From positions 1 to 64,000 of the forward strand of contig JBGVLZ010000086.1 of the NCBI GenBank assembly GCA_045124505.1: 64,000 nt of DNA, given 5' to 3'. The stretch is from RGIG7213 sp045124505 (GTDB lineage Bacteria; Bacillota; Clostridia; Oscillospirales; CAG-272). The notes under the pieces were generated by a model, which made no database searches, was not told where the DNA came from, and saw only the letters and a list, made by a program, of their open reading frames with translations. The position numbers were made by a program, and so were the translations under genes. This document shows, piece after piece, positions 49,531-57,884 of the stretch (positions within the stretch are counted from its first letter, which is position 1; each line of letters opens with the position of its first letter).

Positions 49531-49890
49531 TTACTTTTTATTTTCGGTATTTACCCACTCTACAAAGCCGTAGCTGTCGAGGATCTGGAAATACTTTGCA
49601 AGTCGGGGATAAAGCGGTTCTGCCTTTTCTGCAAATTTTTCTTTGACACGTTCGCCGAGGGCTGTTATATCATTTTCGCCGTCGCTTATCTTCCACACAA
49701 AGCTTCCGAATTCATCGAGGTGTATATAGCTTATTTTCGGCTTTTTGAAAAGCTTTTGAGCAATTTTATTAAACACGCCCTTGTTTTCAATGTTGAGCGT
49801 TACAATACCGTCTTTTTCTGTCCAATCAATACCCGTTTTTCTTTTGGGTATTCTGTCAAGATAATTTTCCGCTTGTTTGTTTTTCTTCAT
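49531..49890 (-). CDS. PqqD-family protein (stand-alone peptide-recognition-like domain)
   Basis: A 119-residue protein with the PqqD fold pattern: KDGIVTLNIENKGVFN, LDEFGSFVWKISDGENDITA, and ALGERVKEKF with a helical end. PqqD-like domains bind leader peptides of ribosomally made, modified peptides. It abuts the OPT transporter gene (shares 1 nt), and no radical-SAM enzyme or precursor peptide is near. A role in a peptide-uptake system is possible. Confidence 0.75.
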   Translation of the reverse strand: MKKNKQAENYLDRIPKRKTGIDWTEKDGIVTLNIENKGVFNKIAQKLFKKPKISYIHLDEFGSFVWKISDGENDITALGERVKEKFAEKAEPLYPRLAKYFQILDSYGFVEWVNTENKK

Positions 49891-51809
49891 TATTTACGTT
49901 TTTTGAGAAGTGAGAACTTCAGAACGCTGAGAATGATAAGACCGAATACAACAAGGCTTACGATGTTTCCGACAGGCTCTGAAAATCCGAGCTCACCCGA
50001 AATGTCGATGAGATTGTCAAAGCCTGTTATTGCAAGCACCGCAAGAAGAATACCTACAAGGCCTTCGCCTGCGATCATACCTGAGCAGAAGAGAATACCG
50101 TCGCTGATAATTGCATTCTTCTTTTCCTCTTCCTTCTTCATCTTGTCGAATATAAGTCTTACAACACCGCCCGCCATAATGCAAACGGAAAGGTGAATGG
50201 GAAGATATACACCGATAGCAAACGGAAGCACGGGGATACCGACAACTTCAACAGCAATACCGATAAATGCGCCGATGAATACGAGTCCCCAAGGGAGATT
50301 TCCTTCCATAACACCCTCAACGATCATCTTCATAAGTGTCGCCTGAGGTGCGGCAAGCGCATCTGTTCCGAAGCCCCATGCGCTGTCGAGCAGGTAAAGT
50401 GTACCGCCGATAGCAAGAGCAGAAGCGACAACACCGATAACCTCACCTATCTGCTGTTTTTTAGGTGTTGCACCGAGAAGGTAACCTGTTTTAAGGTCTT
50501 GTGAAGTGTCACCCGAAATTGCCGCAACAATACAAATGATAGAGCCTATTGCAATAGCACTGCTCATACCTGCGGCGCCTACCATACCTGTCATTTTAAG
50601 AACGATGGTAGCAATAAGAAGCGTTGCGATAGCCATACCCGAAACGGGGTTGTTACTGCTTCCGACAAGTCCTACCATACGGGAAGAAACCGTTGCAAAG
50701 AAGAAGCCGATAACAACAACGATCACAGCGCCGAGGGGTGAAACGGGAACTGCGGGAACGAGCCACATAATAAGTGCAAGAGCAAGAACCACGATAAGCA
50801 CCACTTTGATGCTGATATCCTTTTCGGTCCTGAGTGTACCTGCTGATGCACCGCTATTTTTCATTGATTTCATCGCACCTGCAAATGTGGAAACGATCAT
50901 GGGAAGCGATTTGATAAGGCTTATAATACCGCCTGCAGCCAATGCGCCTGCACCGATATAGCGCACATATGTGCTCCAGATGCCCGATGCGCCGTCTGCG
51001 GCAAAAATTTCACCGACTGTCTGTGTGCCGGGATAAATAACGATGCTTTCGCCGAACATAACTATCATCGGAATGATAACAAGCCAGCTGAGTATACCGC
51101 CTGAGAGCATATATGCCGAGATCTTCGGACCGCATATATAACCGACACTCATTACAGCGGGATATATCTGTGTTCCGACAGCGCCTGCAAAGCCTTTGAG
51201 TGCAAATGTTATTTCACCTGCGCAAAGCTTAAGTCCGTCAATGATGAACTTGAATGCCGCCGCAATACCCATACCTGCAAAGACTGTGGAAGCATTAGCG
51301 CCTCCCTCTTCGCCTGCAAGAAGAACCTCTGCACATGCCGTTCCTTCGGGATACGGAAGTATGCCGTGCTCCTTAACGATAAGCGCATTACGCAGGGGTA
51401 TCATAAAGAATACACCCAAAAGACCGCCTATAAGTGCGATAAGTGTTATTTCAACAATACCGGGCTTTTCCATCACGCCTTCAGATGCCCACAAAAAAAG
51501 TGCGGGAAGCGTGAAGATAGCACCTGCGGCAACGGATTCACCCGCTGAACCGACTGTCTGTACGATATTACTTTCAAGAATAGAGTTTTTGCGCATTATC
51601 ACACGGATAACGCCCATTGCGATAACCGCCGCAGGAATAGATGCTGACACCGTCATACCGACACGAAGACCGAGATAAGCATTTGCCGCACCGAATATGA
51701 TAGCAAGCAAAATACCCATTACGATCGATGTTACAGTAAACTCAGGTGTGATCTTCTCTGCAGGGATATAGGGTTTAAATTCCTTTTGATCTTTCATAGA
51801 GTTCTCCAT
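49890..51809 (-). CDS. OPT-family oligopeptide transporter
   Basis: A 639-residue membrane protein with about 15 hydrophobic segments. NAYLGLRVGMTVSASIPAAV near residue 45, FATVSSRMVGLVGSSNNPVSGM and SGDTSQDLKTGYLLGATPKKQQ are OPT hallmarks. It takes up peptides or metal-chelates by proton symport. GAGAACTCT precedes the ATG. It is co-transcribed with the PqqD-like gene. Confidence 0.93.
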   Translation of the reverse strand: MENSMKDQKEFKPYIPAEKITPEFTVTSIVMGILLAIIFGAANAYLGLRVGMTVSASIPAAVIAMGVIRVIMRKNSILESNIVQTVGSAGESVAAGAIFTLPALFLWASEGVMEKPGIVEITLIALIGGLLGVFFMIPLRNALIVKEHGILPYPEGTACAEVLLAGEEGGANASTVFAGMGIAAAFKFIIDGLKLCAGEITFALKGFAGAVGTQIYPAVMSVGYICGPKISAYMLSGGILSWLVIIPMIVMFGESIVIYPGTQTVGEIFAADGASGIWSTYVRYIGAGALAAGGIISLIKSLPMIVSTFAGAMKSMKNSGASAGTLRTEKDISIKVVLIVVLALALIMWLVPAVPVSPLGAVIVVVIGFFFATVSSRMVGLVGSSNNPVSGMAIATLLIATIVLKMTGMVGAAGMSSAIAIGSIICIVAAISGDTSQDLKTGYLLGATPKKQQIGEVIGVVASALAIGGTLYLLDSAWGFGTDALAAPQATLMKMIVEGVMEGNLPWGLVFIGAFIGIAVEVVGIPVLPFAIGVYLPIHLSVCIMAGGVVRLIFDKMKKEEEKKNAIISDGILFCSGMIAGEGLVGILLAVLAITGFDNLIDISGELGFSEPVGNIVSLVVFGLIILSVLKFSLLKKRK

Positions 51810-51935
51810 TTATATATTTTATTCGATTTATTATATCAAAATACACCTTTTATTTCAATAAGCAATATGAATTTGTTACGAAATGTTAAAAATAACTTGC
51901 ACAAAATACCGCACCTAAAAAACAATCCTACAGTA

Positions 51936-52346
51936 TCAGCAAATAACGGGACGCCACGCAAACGGCAGAAGATCACGGCATGTTACCTTTACAAGTTCAC
52001 CGTCATCATCCCTTATTATCACCTTTATATCGGGGCAGTAATCAAAAAGCATCTGACGGCAGTTTCCGCAAGGTGAAATTACATAGCCGTCCTGCTTATC
52101 GTGAACGGCAACTATTGTATCAAATTCACGTTCTGACGCCGATATTGCAATACCGACCGTGATATATTCAGCGCATGAGCCGTGTATGCCGTCACAGTTA
52201 ACACCCTTATAGATATTACCGTTCTTACAAAGAAGCGCACAGCCGACGGTGTGGTTATATATCCCATCGTCAAAATTTTCTTTCAGCACTTCAAGCGCCG
52301 TTGTTATCAGTTTTCTGTCTGTTTCATTTAACGGATATTTTTTCAT
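51936..52346 (-). CDS. Cytidine deaminase-family protein
   Basis: A 136-residue zinc deaminase with HGSCAEYITVGIAI and SPCGNCRQML, where the usual HAE is read as CAE. That is the cysteine-ligand form seen in cytidine deaminases and blasticidin-S deaminase. It deaminates cytidine or a related nucleoside. AAATGATATGAAAAAA surrounds the start, with a weak ribosome site. It is 11 bp from the pyrophosphatase-like gene. Confidence 0.85.
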   Translation of the reverse strand: MKKYPLNETDRKLITTALEVLKENFDDGIYNHTVGCALLCKNGNIYKGVNCDGIHGSCAEYITVGIAISASEREFDTIVAVHDKQDGYVISPCGNCRQMLFDYCPDIKVIIRDDDGELVKVTCRDLLPFAWRPVIC

Positions 52347-52357
52347 ATCATTTCACC

Positions 52358-52681
52358 TTACAATAAAATTACAGTCGATTTGAAATATTTCTCCTGAAAA
52401 TACGTTTGTTTTTCTATTTCATCTATTGTCAGAGTCAGTCCGTGCGGTACTGCTACCCATTTTTCCTCAATATCGTCATCACGGTGTATCTTCGCAATTA
52501 TTTCTCCGACAAATTCCTTCAAAGGCTCATCAACGCCCAAAATATAAACATCCTGCTCTTCCCCGTCGGGCGATACTGTTCCTTTTATATATCCGTAATT
52601 TACAGGATAGTAAAGATCGGGATATTCGGGATGGTGAGATCCGAGAGGTCTGTCAACAGCCACCGTAACTGTTTTGCGCAT
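52358..52681 (-). CDS. Short inorganic pyrophosphatase-like protein
   Basis: A 107-residue protein with YYPVNYGYIKGTVSPDGEEQDVYILG, clearly like the YPVNYGY...DG.PLD core of class I pyrophosphatase, and KWVAVPHG near the end. It lacks about 65 residues compared with the normal enzyme. The active-site Asp at the E. coli 67 position is Glu, and the D97/D102 pair is changed. It may have another role or weak activity. Confidence 0.7.
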   Translation of the reverse strand: MRKTVTVAVDRPLGSHHPEYPDLYYPVNYGYIKGTVSPDGEEQDVYILGVDEPLKEFVGEIIAKIHRDDDIEEKWVAVPHGLTLTIDEIEKQTYFQEKYFKSTVILL

Positions 52682-52783
52682 TTTTTCAACTCCTTAACGA
52701 ACAATTCTGCATAAGTGTTATTATACCACACCTTAAAGAGTTTTTCAAGTCGGTAACATTCTAAAAAAATCATGTGAACCCTC

Positions 52784-52812
52784 TTGACAATCATGCGACC
52801 ATGTGATATAAT
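52784..52812 (+). promoter_or_regulatory. Consensus promoter of the DUF1836-NfeD-flotillin genes
   Basis: TTGACA (52784-52789), 17 bp, TATAAT (52807-52812). CATGTGA recurs before (52771) and within the promoter (52800), a possible operator for the adjacent DNA-binding gene. Confidence 0.75.
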
Positions 52813-52843
52813 ATATACAAGAACAGAGGACGGAGGTGATAAC

Positions 52844-53395
52844 GTGGCAACGTATCCGGGAACAACGATAGAAACACACTGTATTCATAAAAACAGTTCT
52901 AAAATATTGTTTGAAGGTATTTTTGCCGCAGGCGGTATCACGATGTCGCAAGTTTCAAACATGACAGGGCTTGAGCCTCATGTCATTCAGAACTGGGTAA
53001 AACGCAGGTTTTTATCATCCCCTGTTAAAAAGCTCTATTCAAGCGAACAGCTTGCCAGAATTTTTATAATCAATATGCTCCGTGACAGTCTTCAGATCGA
53101 AGCCATATGCAGTCTTATCGATGTCATAGCGGGTGAGCCCGATGACAAAAGCGATGATCTCATAGGCGATGAGGAGCTGTATCACAGGTATGTTAACATG
53201 ATATCCGAATCGGATATTGATTTATACAGTAAGGATGATATCCGGAAGCGTGCTGAGCTTGCAGCTGAGGATTTCAAAGAAAAAAGCGCAGGCGACCGTC
53301 GGAAGCTCATAAAAATTCTTCTTGTAATGTATTATGCTCACGCATCCTCGAAGCTAAAAGAATCTGCAAGAGAGATGCTCTCTTCCGTATTTTAA
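52844..53395 (+). CDS. DUF1836 DNA-binding regulator
   Basis: A 183-residue protein from a GTG at 52844, with GGAGGTGATAAC directly upstream; the earlier ATG at 52784 lies in the promoter. TMSQVSNMTGLEPHVIQNWV is a MerR-like helix-turn-helix, followed by KRRFLSSPVKKLYSSEQLAR and a helical domain, the DUF1836 pattern. It probably controls its own operon or a membrane stress gene set. Confidence 0.85.
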   Translation: MATYPGTTIETHCIHKNSSKILFEGIFAAGGITMSQVSNMTGLEPHVIQNWVKRRFLSSPVKKLYSSEQLARIFIINMLRDSLQIEAICSLIDVIAGEPDDKSDDLIGDEELYHRYVNMISESDIDLYSKDDIRKRAELAAEDFKEKSAGDRRKLIKILLVMYYAHASSKLKESAREMLSSVF

Positions 53396-53425
53396 TTTTC
53401 ATCTGTTCACGAAAGGAAAACTGAT

Positions 53426-54043
53426 ATGTTCACAGATTGGTGGAACACATTAACACTTGCCTCCCAGATATTTTACTGTATCGCCATACCGTCAACGCTT
53501 GTACTTGTTATTCAGACAGTACTGTTATTTTTAGGCTTCGATAACGATGCTGATGTCGATATCGACACGCCCGACATAGAAACGGGTGACGGTGTGTACG
53601 GCACTCACGGTGATATTGACGACGCTTCGGGTGTTGAGCTGTTACATATATTCACCCTTAGAGGTATTATCGCGTTTTTTGTTGTATTCGGTTGGGTTGG
53701 TGTCGCCATGCAGGCGGCAAAAATTCACCTTGCCATAACACTTCCCGTTGCATTTTTAAGCGGTGCGGCGATGATGGTGCTTATTGCTTACCTGTTCAAA
53801 TCCGTGATGAAGTTAAAAAGCGACGGTACAGCGGATAACCGCAACGCACTCGGAAGTGCGGGAAGAGTTCATCTTACGATCCCTCCGTCACGCACGGGCG
53901 AAGGGAAAGTGCACATAATGCTTCAAGGTGCATATGTGGAAAGAAATGCAGTTACCGATGAGAGTGAGTCGATACCGACAGGCAGCGAAATAATCGTTGT
54001 CGGAACAAGCGGTCAGACAAACCTTGTCGTTAAACGTAAATAA
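53426..54043 (+). CDS. NfeD-like membrane protein (YuaF-type partner of flotillin)
   Basis: A 205-residue protein with three membrane segments (about 12-36, 73-92, 98-122), an acidic loop (DNDADVDIDTPDIETGDG) and a C-terminal OB-fold-like domain (GSAGRVHLTIPPSRTGEGKV). This is the YuaF/NfeD1b layout that partners flotillins in membrane microdomains. GAAAGGAAAACTGAT precedes the ATG; flotillin follows 20 bp later. Confidence 0.85.
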   Translation: MFTDWWNTLTLASQIFYCIAIPSTLVLVIQTVLLFLGFDNDADVDIDTPDIETGDGVYGTHGDIDDASGVELLHIFTLRGIIAFFVVFGWVGVAMQAAKIHLAITLPVAFLSGAAMMVLIAYLFKSVMKLKSDGTADNRNALGSAGRVHLTIPPSRTGEGKVHIMLQGAYVERNAVTDESESIPTGSEIIVVGTSGQTNLVVKRK

Positions 54044-54063
54044 ATTTTAAAGGAGAAAAAATC

Positions 54064-55482
54064 ATGACCACAGAAGTAATTTATTTAATTTGCGCGGCAG
54101 TACTCATTTTACTGTCGTTCATCATCTGGATATGCTCCAGATACAGAAAATGCCCCTCTGATAAGATCATGGTAGTTTACGGTTCTATCGGTAAAAACAA
54201 AGACGGTACGAACAGAAGCGCAAAATGTATCCACGGCGGTGCAGAGTTTGTCATCCCTGTATTCCAGTCGTATGCATACCTCGATCTGACACCTATTTCA
54301 ATCCAGGTAGACCTTAAAAATGCACTTTCCAAGCAGAACATCCGTATTGATGTTCCCTCAAGATTTACAGTCGGTATTTCAACGGAACCCGGTGTTATGC
54401 AGAATGCGGCGGAGCGACTCCTCGGCTTACAGCTTTCTGAAATTCAAGAGCTTTCAAAGGATATCATTTTCGGTCAGTTAAGACTTATTATCGCCACAAT
54501 GGACATTGAGGAGATCAATACAAACCGTGACAAGTTCCTGGCGGCAGTCAGCGACAACGTGGAAACTGAGCTTAAAAAGATCGGTTTAAGACTTATCAAC
54601 GTAAACGTAACAGACATCAGCGATGAGTCGGGTTATATTGCGGCTCTCGGTAAGGAAGCGGCGGCTAAAGCCATCAACGATGCAAAGAGAAGCGTTGCAG
54701 AGCAGGACAGAGAAGGTTCTATCGGTGAGGCAAACGCTAAAAAGGAACAGCGAATTGAAGTTTCAAAGGCTGATTCACTTGCTATTGAGGGTGAAAACGA
54801 AGCCAAGATGAAGATCGCAATGTCTGAAGCGGCTCTTAAAGAAAAAGAAGCCGAGGCACAGAAAATTGCAACAACGGCTGAAAAAACGCAGGCGGCTAAA
54901 GCGCTTGAAGAATCTTATGCGGCAGAACAGGCGGCTGAAAAAGCAAGACGTGACAAGGAACAGGCAACACTTGAAGCCGATATCATCGTCAAAGCAGAAG
55001 CTAAAAAGCGTGAAATGGAGCTTGCCGCAGAGGCAGAGGCTGAACAGATACGCCGTAAGGCACAGGGTGAAGCTGACGCTATCTATGCTAAAATGGAAGC
55101 ACAGGCAAGAGGTGCCGAGGAAATACTCAAAAAGCAGGCGGCAGGTTTTGCGGAGATCGTAAAATCGGCAGGCGGCGACACAGAAGCGGCTTTGAAGCTT
55201 CTTATCGCAGATAAGCTTGAAGACCTCATGCGTGTTCAGGTCGATGCTGTTAAGAACATCAAGATCGATAAGGTCACAGTATGGGACGGCGGTCAGAACG
55301 GTGACGGTAAGACATCCACAGCAAACTTCATTTCCGGTATGATGAAGTCCGTTCCCCCGCTTGATGAAGTATTCGCAATGGCGGGAATGCAGCTCCCTTC
55401 CCTCTTAGGTCAGAAGCTTCCCGAAGAAGCATCATCAACAGCAGAAACAGTAGAAAACGATACCGAAATTACAGAAGAATAA
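54064..55482 (+). CDS. floT: Flotillin family protein (YuaG/FloT-type)
   Basis: A 472-residue protein with an N-terminal membrane hairpin (residues 5-22), an SPFH domain (about 30-200) and a long Ala/Glu-rich coiled coil (220-340) of AEA-type heptads. It organises membrane microdomains that affect secretion and fluidity. AAAGGAGAAAAAATC precedes the ATG. Its last 7 codons, stop and terminator are duplicated 713 bp downstream. Confidence 0.92.
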   Translation: MTTEVIYLICAAVLILLSFIIWICSRYRKCPSDKIMVVYGSIGKNKDGTNRSAKCIHGGAEFVIPVFQSYAYLDLTPISIQVDLKNALSKQNIRIDVPSRFTVGISTEPGVMQNAAERLLGLQLSEIQELSKDIIFGQLRLIIATMDIEEINTNRDKFLAAVSDNVETELKKIGLRLINVNVTDISDESGYIAALGKEAAAKAINDAKRSVAEQDREGSIGEANAKKEQRIEVSKADSLAIEGENEAKMKIAMSEAALKEKEAEAQKIATTAEKTQAAKALEESYAAEQAAEKARRDKEQATLEADIIVKAEAKKREMELAAEAEAEQIRRKAQGEADAIYAKMEAQARGAEEILKKQAAGFAEIVKSAGGDTEAALKLLIADKLEDLMRVQVDAVKNIKIDKVTVWDGGQNGDGKTSTANFISGMMKSVPPLDEVFAMAGMQLPSLLGQKLPEEASSTAETVENDTEITEE

Positions 55483-55518
55483 AGCAAAAGAGAACCGACC
55501 GCATGGTTGGTTCTCTTT
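55463..55518. repeat. 56-bp direct repeat, left copy (flotillin 3' end)
   Basis: The 56 bases here, from CCGAAATTACAGAAG to TTGGTTCTCTTT, recur exactly at 56176-56231. They cover the EITEE-stop end of flotillin and most of its terminator hairpin (AGAGAACC/GGTTCTCT, 55489-55520). Confidence 0.9.
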
Positions 55519-55524
55519 TGCTGT
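55485..55524 (+). terminator. Flotillin terminator
   Basis: AGCAAAAGAGAACC and GGTTCTCTTTTGCT form a 14-bp stem with the inner AACC/GGTT region and a TGTTTT tail. Confidence 0.85.
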
Positions 55525-55532
55525 TTTCCATC

Positions 55533-55931
55533 TCATTTATTATTTTTTTCAGTACTTATCAGCATGAAAACTCCAATCACTAATATAGTCACCGAAACAA
55601 ACACAATTCCTATGGCTGTTTCCCTACCACCGCCATACAAATAGCTCCACAAATCATATCCAAATATTTCACCTTTACCACTCACAAATAATATACTCAA
55701 AAATCCTGCAATAAACCCAACGACGGTTAGCACTCCTCCGATTCCACTTATAACATTTCCAGAAGAGCTTGTTGGGCGATATGAAACATGAGAAGTATCG
55801 TCTGTATGATTCGTGGATACATCTGCGCTATCAATGTTATCCACCTCAGTTCCGCACGCTGAACAAAATTTAGCCGATTCATTAAGCTTTTTTCCACATT
55901 CCGTACAATATTTCACAATATACACCTCCAC
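55533..55931 (-). CDS. Zinc-ribbon membrane protein inside the direct repeat
   Basis: A 132-residue protein with a zinc ribbon CTECGKKL..FCSACG at residues 9-27, a Ser/Thr-rich linker and two membrane segments (about 65-85, 103-124). The ATG chosen by length (55931) lacks a site; the real start may be a GTG or TTG at 55916-55919 next to GGAGGTG (VKYCTECG). It lies in the 657-bp segment between the two 56-bp repeats, on the strand opposite flotillin. Confidence 0.65.
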   Translation of the reverse strand: MEVYIVKYCTECGKKLNESAKFCSACGTEVDNIDSADVSTNHTDDTSHVSYRPTSSSGNVISGIGGVLTVVGFIAGFLSILFVSGKGEIFGYDLWSYLYGGGRETAIGIVFVSVTILVIGVFMLISTEKNNK

Positions 55932-56018
55932 CTTTTTTATCCTATTATATACTACTTTATCCTACTTGTCAATATTTTTCAAGATTTTATCTTATAATAT
56001 TTTCAAGAGGTGATTAAT

Positions 56019-56195
56019 TTGAAACCATTAAAAGAAAAAATCAGTATTACTATTGATAATGATATTTTGGAAAAATTGAAATGTGCAGCAGAAGAAGATG
56101 ACCGTTCACTATCACAATATATTAATCTGATATTAAGACATCACATAAAAGAAAAAGAAACAACTAAAAACAACGCCGAAATTACAGAAGAATAA
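56019..56195 (+). CDS. Ribbon-helix-helix protein whose C-terminus is the copied flotillin end
   Basis: A 58-residue protein from a TTG at 56019 (GAGGTG 8 nt upstream), LKPLKEKISITIDNDILEKL, then KCAAEEDDRSLSQYINLILR, a ribbon-helix-helix DNA-binding domain like those of antitoxins. The final residues EITEE and the stop codon lie inside the right-hand 56-bp repeat, so they are the same codons, in frame, as the end of flotillin. No toxin is visible beside it. Confidence 0.65.
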   Translation: MKPLKEKISITIDNDILEKLKCAAEEDDRSLSQYINLILRHHIKEKETTKNNAEITEE

Positions 56196-56231
56196 AGCAA
56201 AAGAGAACCGACCGCATGGTTGGTTCTCTTT
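56176..56231. repeat. 56-bp direct repeat, right copy
   Basis: An exact copy of 55463-55518. It supplies the last codons, stop and terminator hairpin for the ribbon-helix-helix gene. Confidence 0.9.
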
Positions 56232-56646
56232 ATTTTCTGAATACTTCTGCACTTTCAAATTTCATTTTAAAGGTAAAGTTTTCGGGGTAAGAATCAAAGT
56301 CATGTAAATCAATTTCCAAAGTGAAGTATTCGCCGCAATTGACAAGTCTATCCGCCAGCCACCATACCTTTTTTCTGCCTTTTAAAGAAATGTTATCGGT
56401 CAAAATTTTATAGTTATAAAAACGGATTTCTTTAACCTTATTGTCATATAATGCAGCTGTAGAATTTATTTTAAAGATCATAAGATTGCGATTGCATTTA
56501 TTCTTTTCACCAACAAATTTATTGTAGTCAAAAGGAAATTCAAACGATTCAACCCCTGTGATACAAGCATCGTGCAAACCGCTTTTCCAATACCACTTTG
56601 GCGGGTCATCGGGATAGTCCGAAATATATACTTTACCTTTTGGCAT
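56230..56646 (-). CDS. Hypothetical soluble protein
   Basis: A 138-residue protein rich in aromatic and charged residues (PKGKVYISDYPDDPPKWYWK; EIRFYNYKILTDNISLKG; ENFTFKMKFESAE). It has no signal or membrane segment. AAAGGAAAATATAG precedes the ATG. The neighbour upstream is a four-helix-bundle protein 20 bp away. I do not recognise the family. Confidence 0.55.
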   Translation of the reverse strand: MPKGKVYISDYPDDPPKWYWKSGLHDACITGVESFEFPFDYNKFVGEKNKCNRNLMIFKINSTAALYDNKVKEIRFYNYKILTDNISLKGRKKVWWLADRLVNCGEYFTLEIDLHDFDSYPENFTFKMKFESAEVFRK

Positions 56647-56666
56647 CTATATTTTCCTTTACAGTA

Positions 56667-56993
56667 TTAATAGATGAGATAAGCATAACACGAATACTTG
56701 CGCAATGAATCGAGATTTTTAAATTCTTCTTCGGTGATATAATGAGTTTTATAAAGGAGCTCGAGCCAATATCCTGTTTCATTTGCCTCTTTGAGTGCAA
56801 TTTGAAGCTTAGCAATAAAGTCAGCCTTACCGTGAGCATATTGTGCTTCACGGATATTTGCGCCAATAGAAGTGCCGCTTCTACCGATTTGGTTCGAAAT
56901 GATGAATTCGCGTTTTTCCTTAAGTTGTTTTACAAGATTGATAATTGACACCGCCAAGTCCATAGATTGTGTGCGTAGTTTGGAATCGGACAT
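56667..56993 (-). CDS. Four-helix-bundle protein (S23/IVP family)
   Basis: A 108-residue protein with LAVSIINLVKQLKEKREFII, NQIGRSGTSIGANIREAQYA and KLQIALKEANETGYWLELL, which are signatures of the four-helix-bundle family first seen encoded in 23S rRNA intervening sequences. Its function is unknown; it may bind RNA. The ATG has GAGAGGTATATG around it. The reading frame at 56633-56866 in another phase is a shadow. Confidence 0.85.
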   Translation of the reverse strand: MSDSKLRTQSMDLAVSIINLVKQLKEKREFIISNQIGRSGTSIGANIREAQYAHGKADFIAKLQIALKEANETGYWLELLYKTHYITEEEFKNLDSLRKYSCYAYLIY

Positions 56994-57038
56994 ATCATAT
57001 ACCTCTCATTATATTACATTTTAAGGGTATTTAAAATA

Positions 57039-57217
57039 GTGAAGTTGCGGCGTTGCCGCAATGAAGTATGGACTTGCGTCCACGTGAAGCATTGTGCTTC
57101 GCAAAATGTGAAGTTAAGTGTTCCGTAATCGTCCCGAAGGGACACTTAACGCACGAAGTGCACTTCAATTGCGAAGCATACTTCACGTTCCGTGAAACGG
57201 AACACTTAGTTGAAAAA
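57039..57217. repeat. GTGAAGT hairpin array, copy 1
   Basis: Short hairpins (TGCGGCG-TTGCCGCA, TGGAC-TTGC-GTCCA, GAAGCA-TTG-TGCTTC) are separated by GTGAAGT-type spacers. Then comes a central GTTAAGTG...CACTTAAC stem, then hairpins separated by the inverse spacer ACTTCA(C), ending AGTTGAAAAAAGCACTGCTC. The terminator at the end is cut short. Confidence 0.75.
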
Positions 57218-57300
57218 AGCACTGCTCATTAAAAATCACAATTTTTTCTATGCGCTTAATAAAACAGATATCACACTTGTTATGTTTTCTCATTTTTTAT

Positions 57301-57526
57301 TGAAGTTTGGCTGTACCAAGTGAAGCAGCGGCGTTGCCGCAATGAAGTATGGGCTTGCGCCCAAGTGAAGTATTGTGCTTTCAGCACAAAGTGAAGTTAA
57401 GTGTTCCGTAATCGTCCCGAAGGGACACTTAACGCACGAAGTGCACTTCACTTGCGAAGCATACTTCACGTTCCGTGAAACGGAACACTTAGTTGAAAAA
57501 AGCACTGCTCTCGCAGTGCTTTTTTC
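57301..57526. repeat. GTGAAGT hairpin array, copy 2
   Basis: The same plan as copy 1 with an extra first hairpin (TTGGCTGTACCAA) and a complete terminator (AAAAAAGCACTGC-TCTC-GCAGTGCTTTTTT, 57496-57525). The third hairpin has GGGC/GCCC where copy 1 has GGAC/GTCC, a compensatory change. The gap from 56994 to 57612 holds copies 1 and 2 only. Confidence 0.75.
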
Positions 57527-57612
57527 TGCGAAAGAGCGACTAAAGGGTGTATGAGTAGGGGTAAAAAAGCCCAAAAGTAATGTGCCTGCTCTGTTCGACA
57601 AATTGGAATTTA

Positions 57613-57789
57613 TCATTCTTCGATAGGTGTAACTATCGGTTTTCCGTCATTATCCAGCAAAACCGTCAACCCACCTGAATAGCCGCTTGAATGATACAAA
57701 TAATTAACGCCTGTTTCTTTGTCAACCCAAATCTCGACAGAACCCGCTCCTTGACTGTAAACCTTTTCAAATCTTTTCTCTTTAGCCAT
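57613..57789 (-). CDS. DUF6440-like small protein
   Basis: A 58-residue protein from the ATG at 57789 (GAGGGTATTATA upstream). GAGSVEIWVDKETGVNYLYH, then SSGYSGGLTVLLDNDGKPIV is the DUF6440 pattern, a small beta domain often found near phage and mobile genes. It lies between two hairpin arrays. The function is unknown. Confidence 0.7.
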   Translation of the reverse strand: MAKEKRFEKVYSQGAGSVEIWVDKETGVNYLYHSSGYSGGLTVLLDNDGKPIVTPIEE

Positions 57790-57884
57790 TATAATACCCT
57801 CTAACAAATTCTTATTTTTCGAACTGATTATACCGCAAAATTATGAATTTTCCAACAGAACGCAAAAAGCCCCGACAATATATA

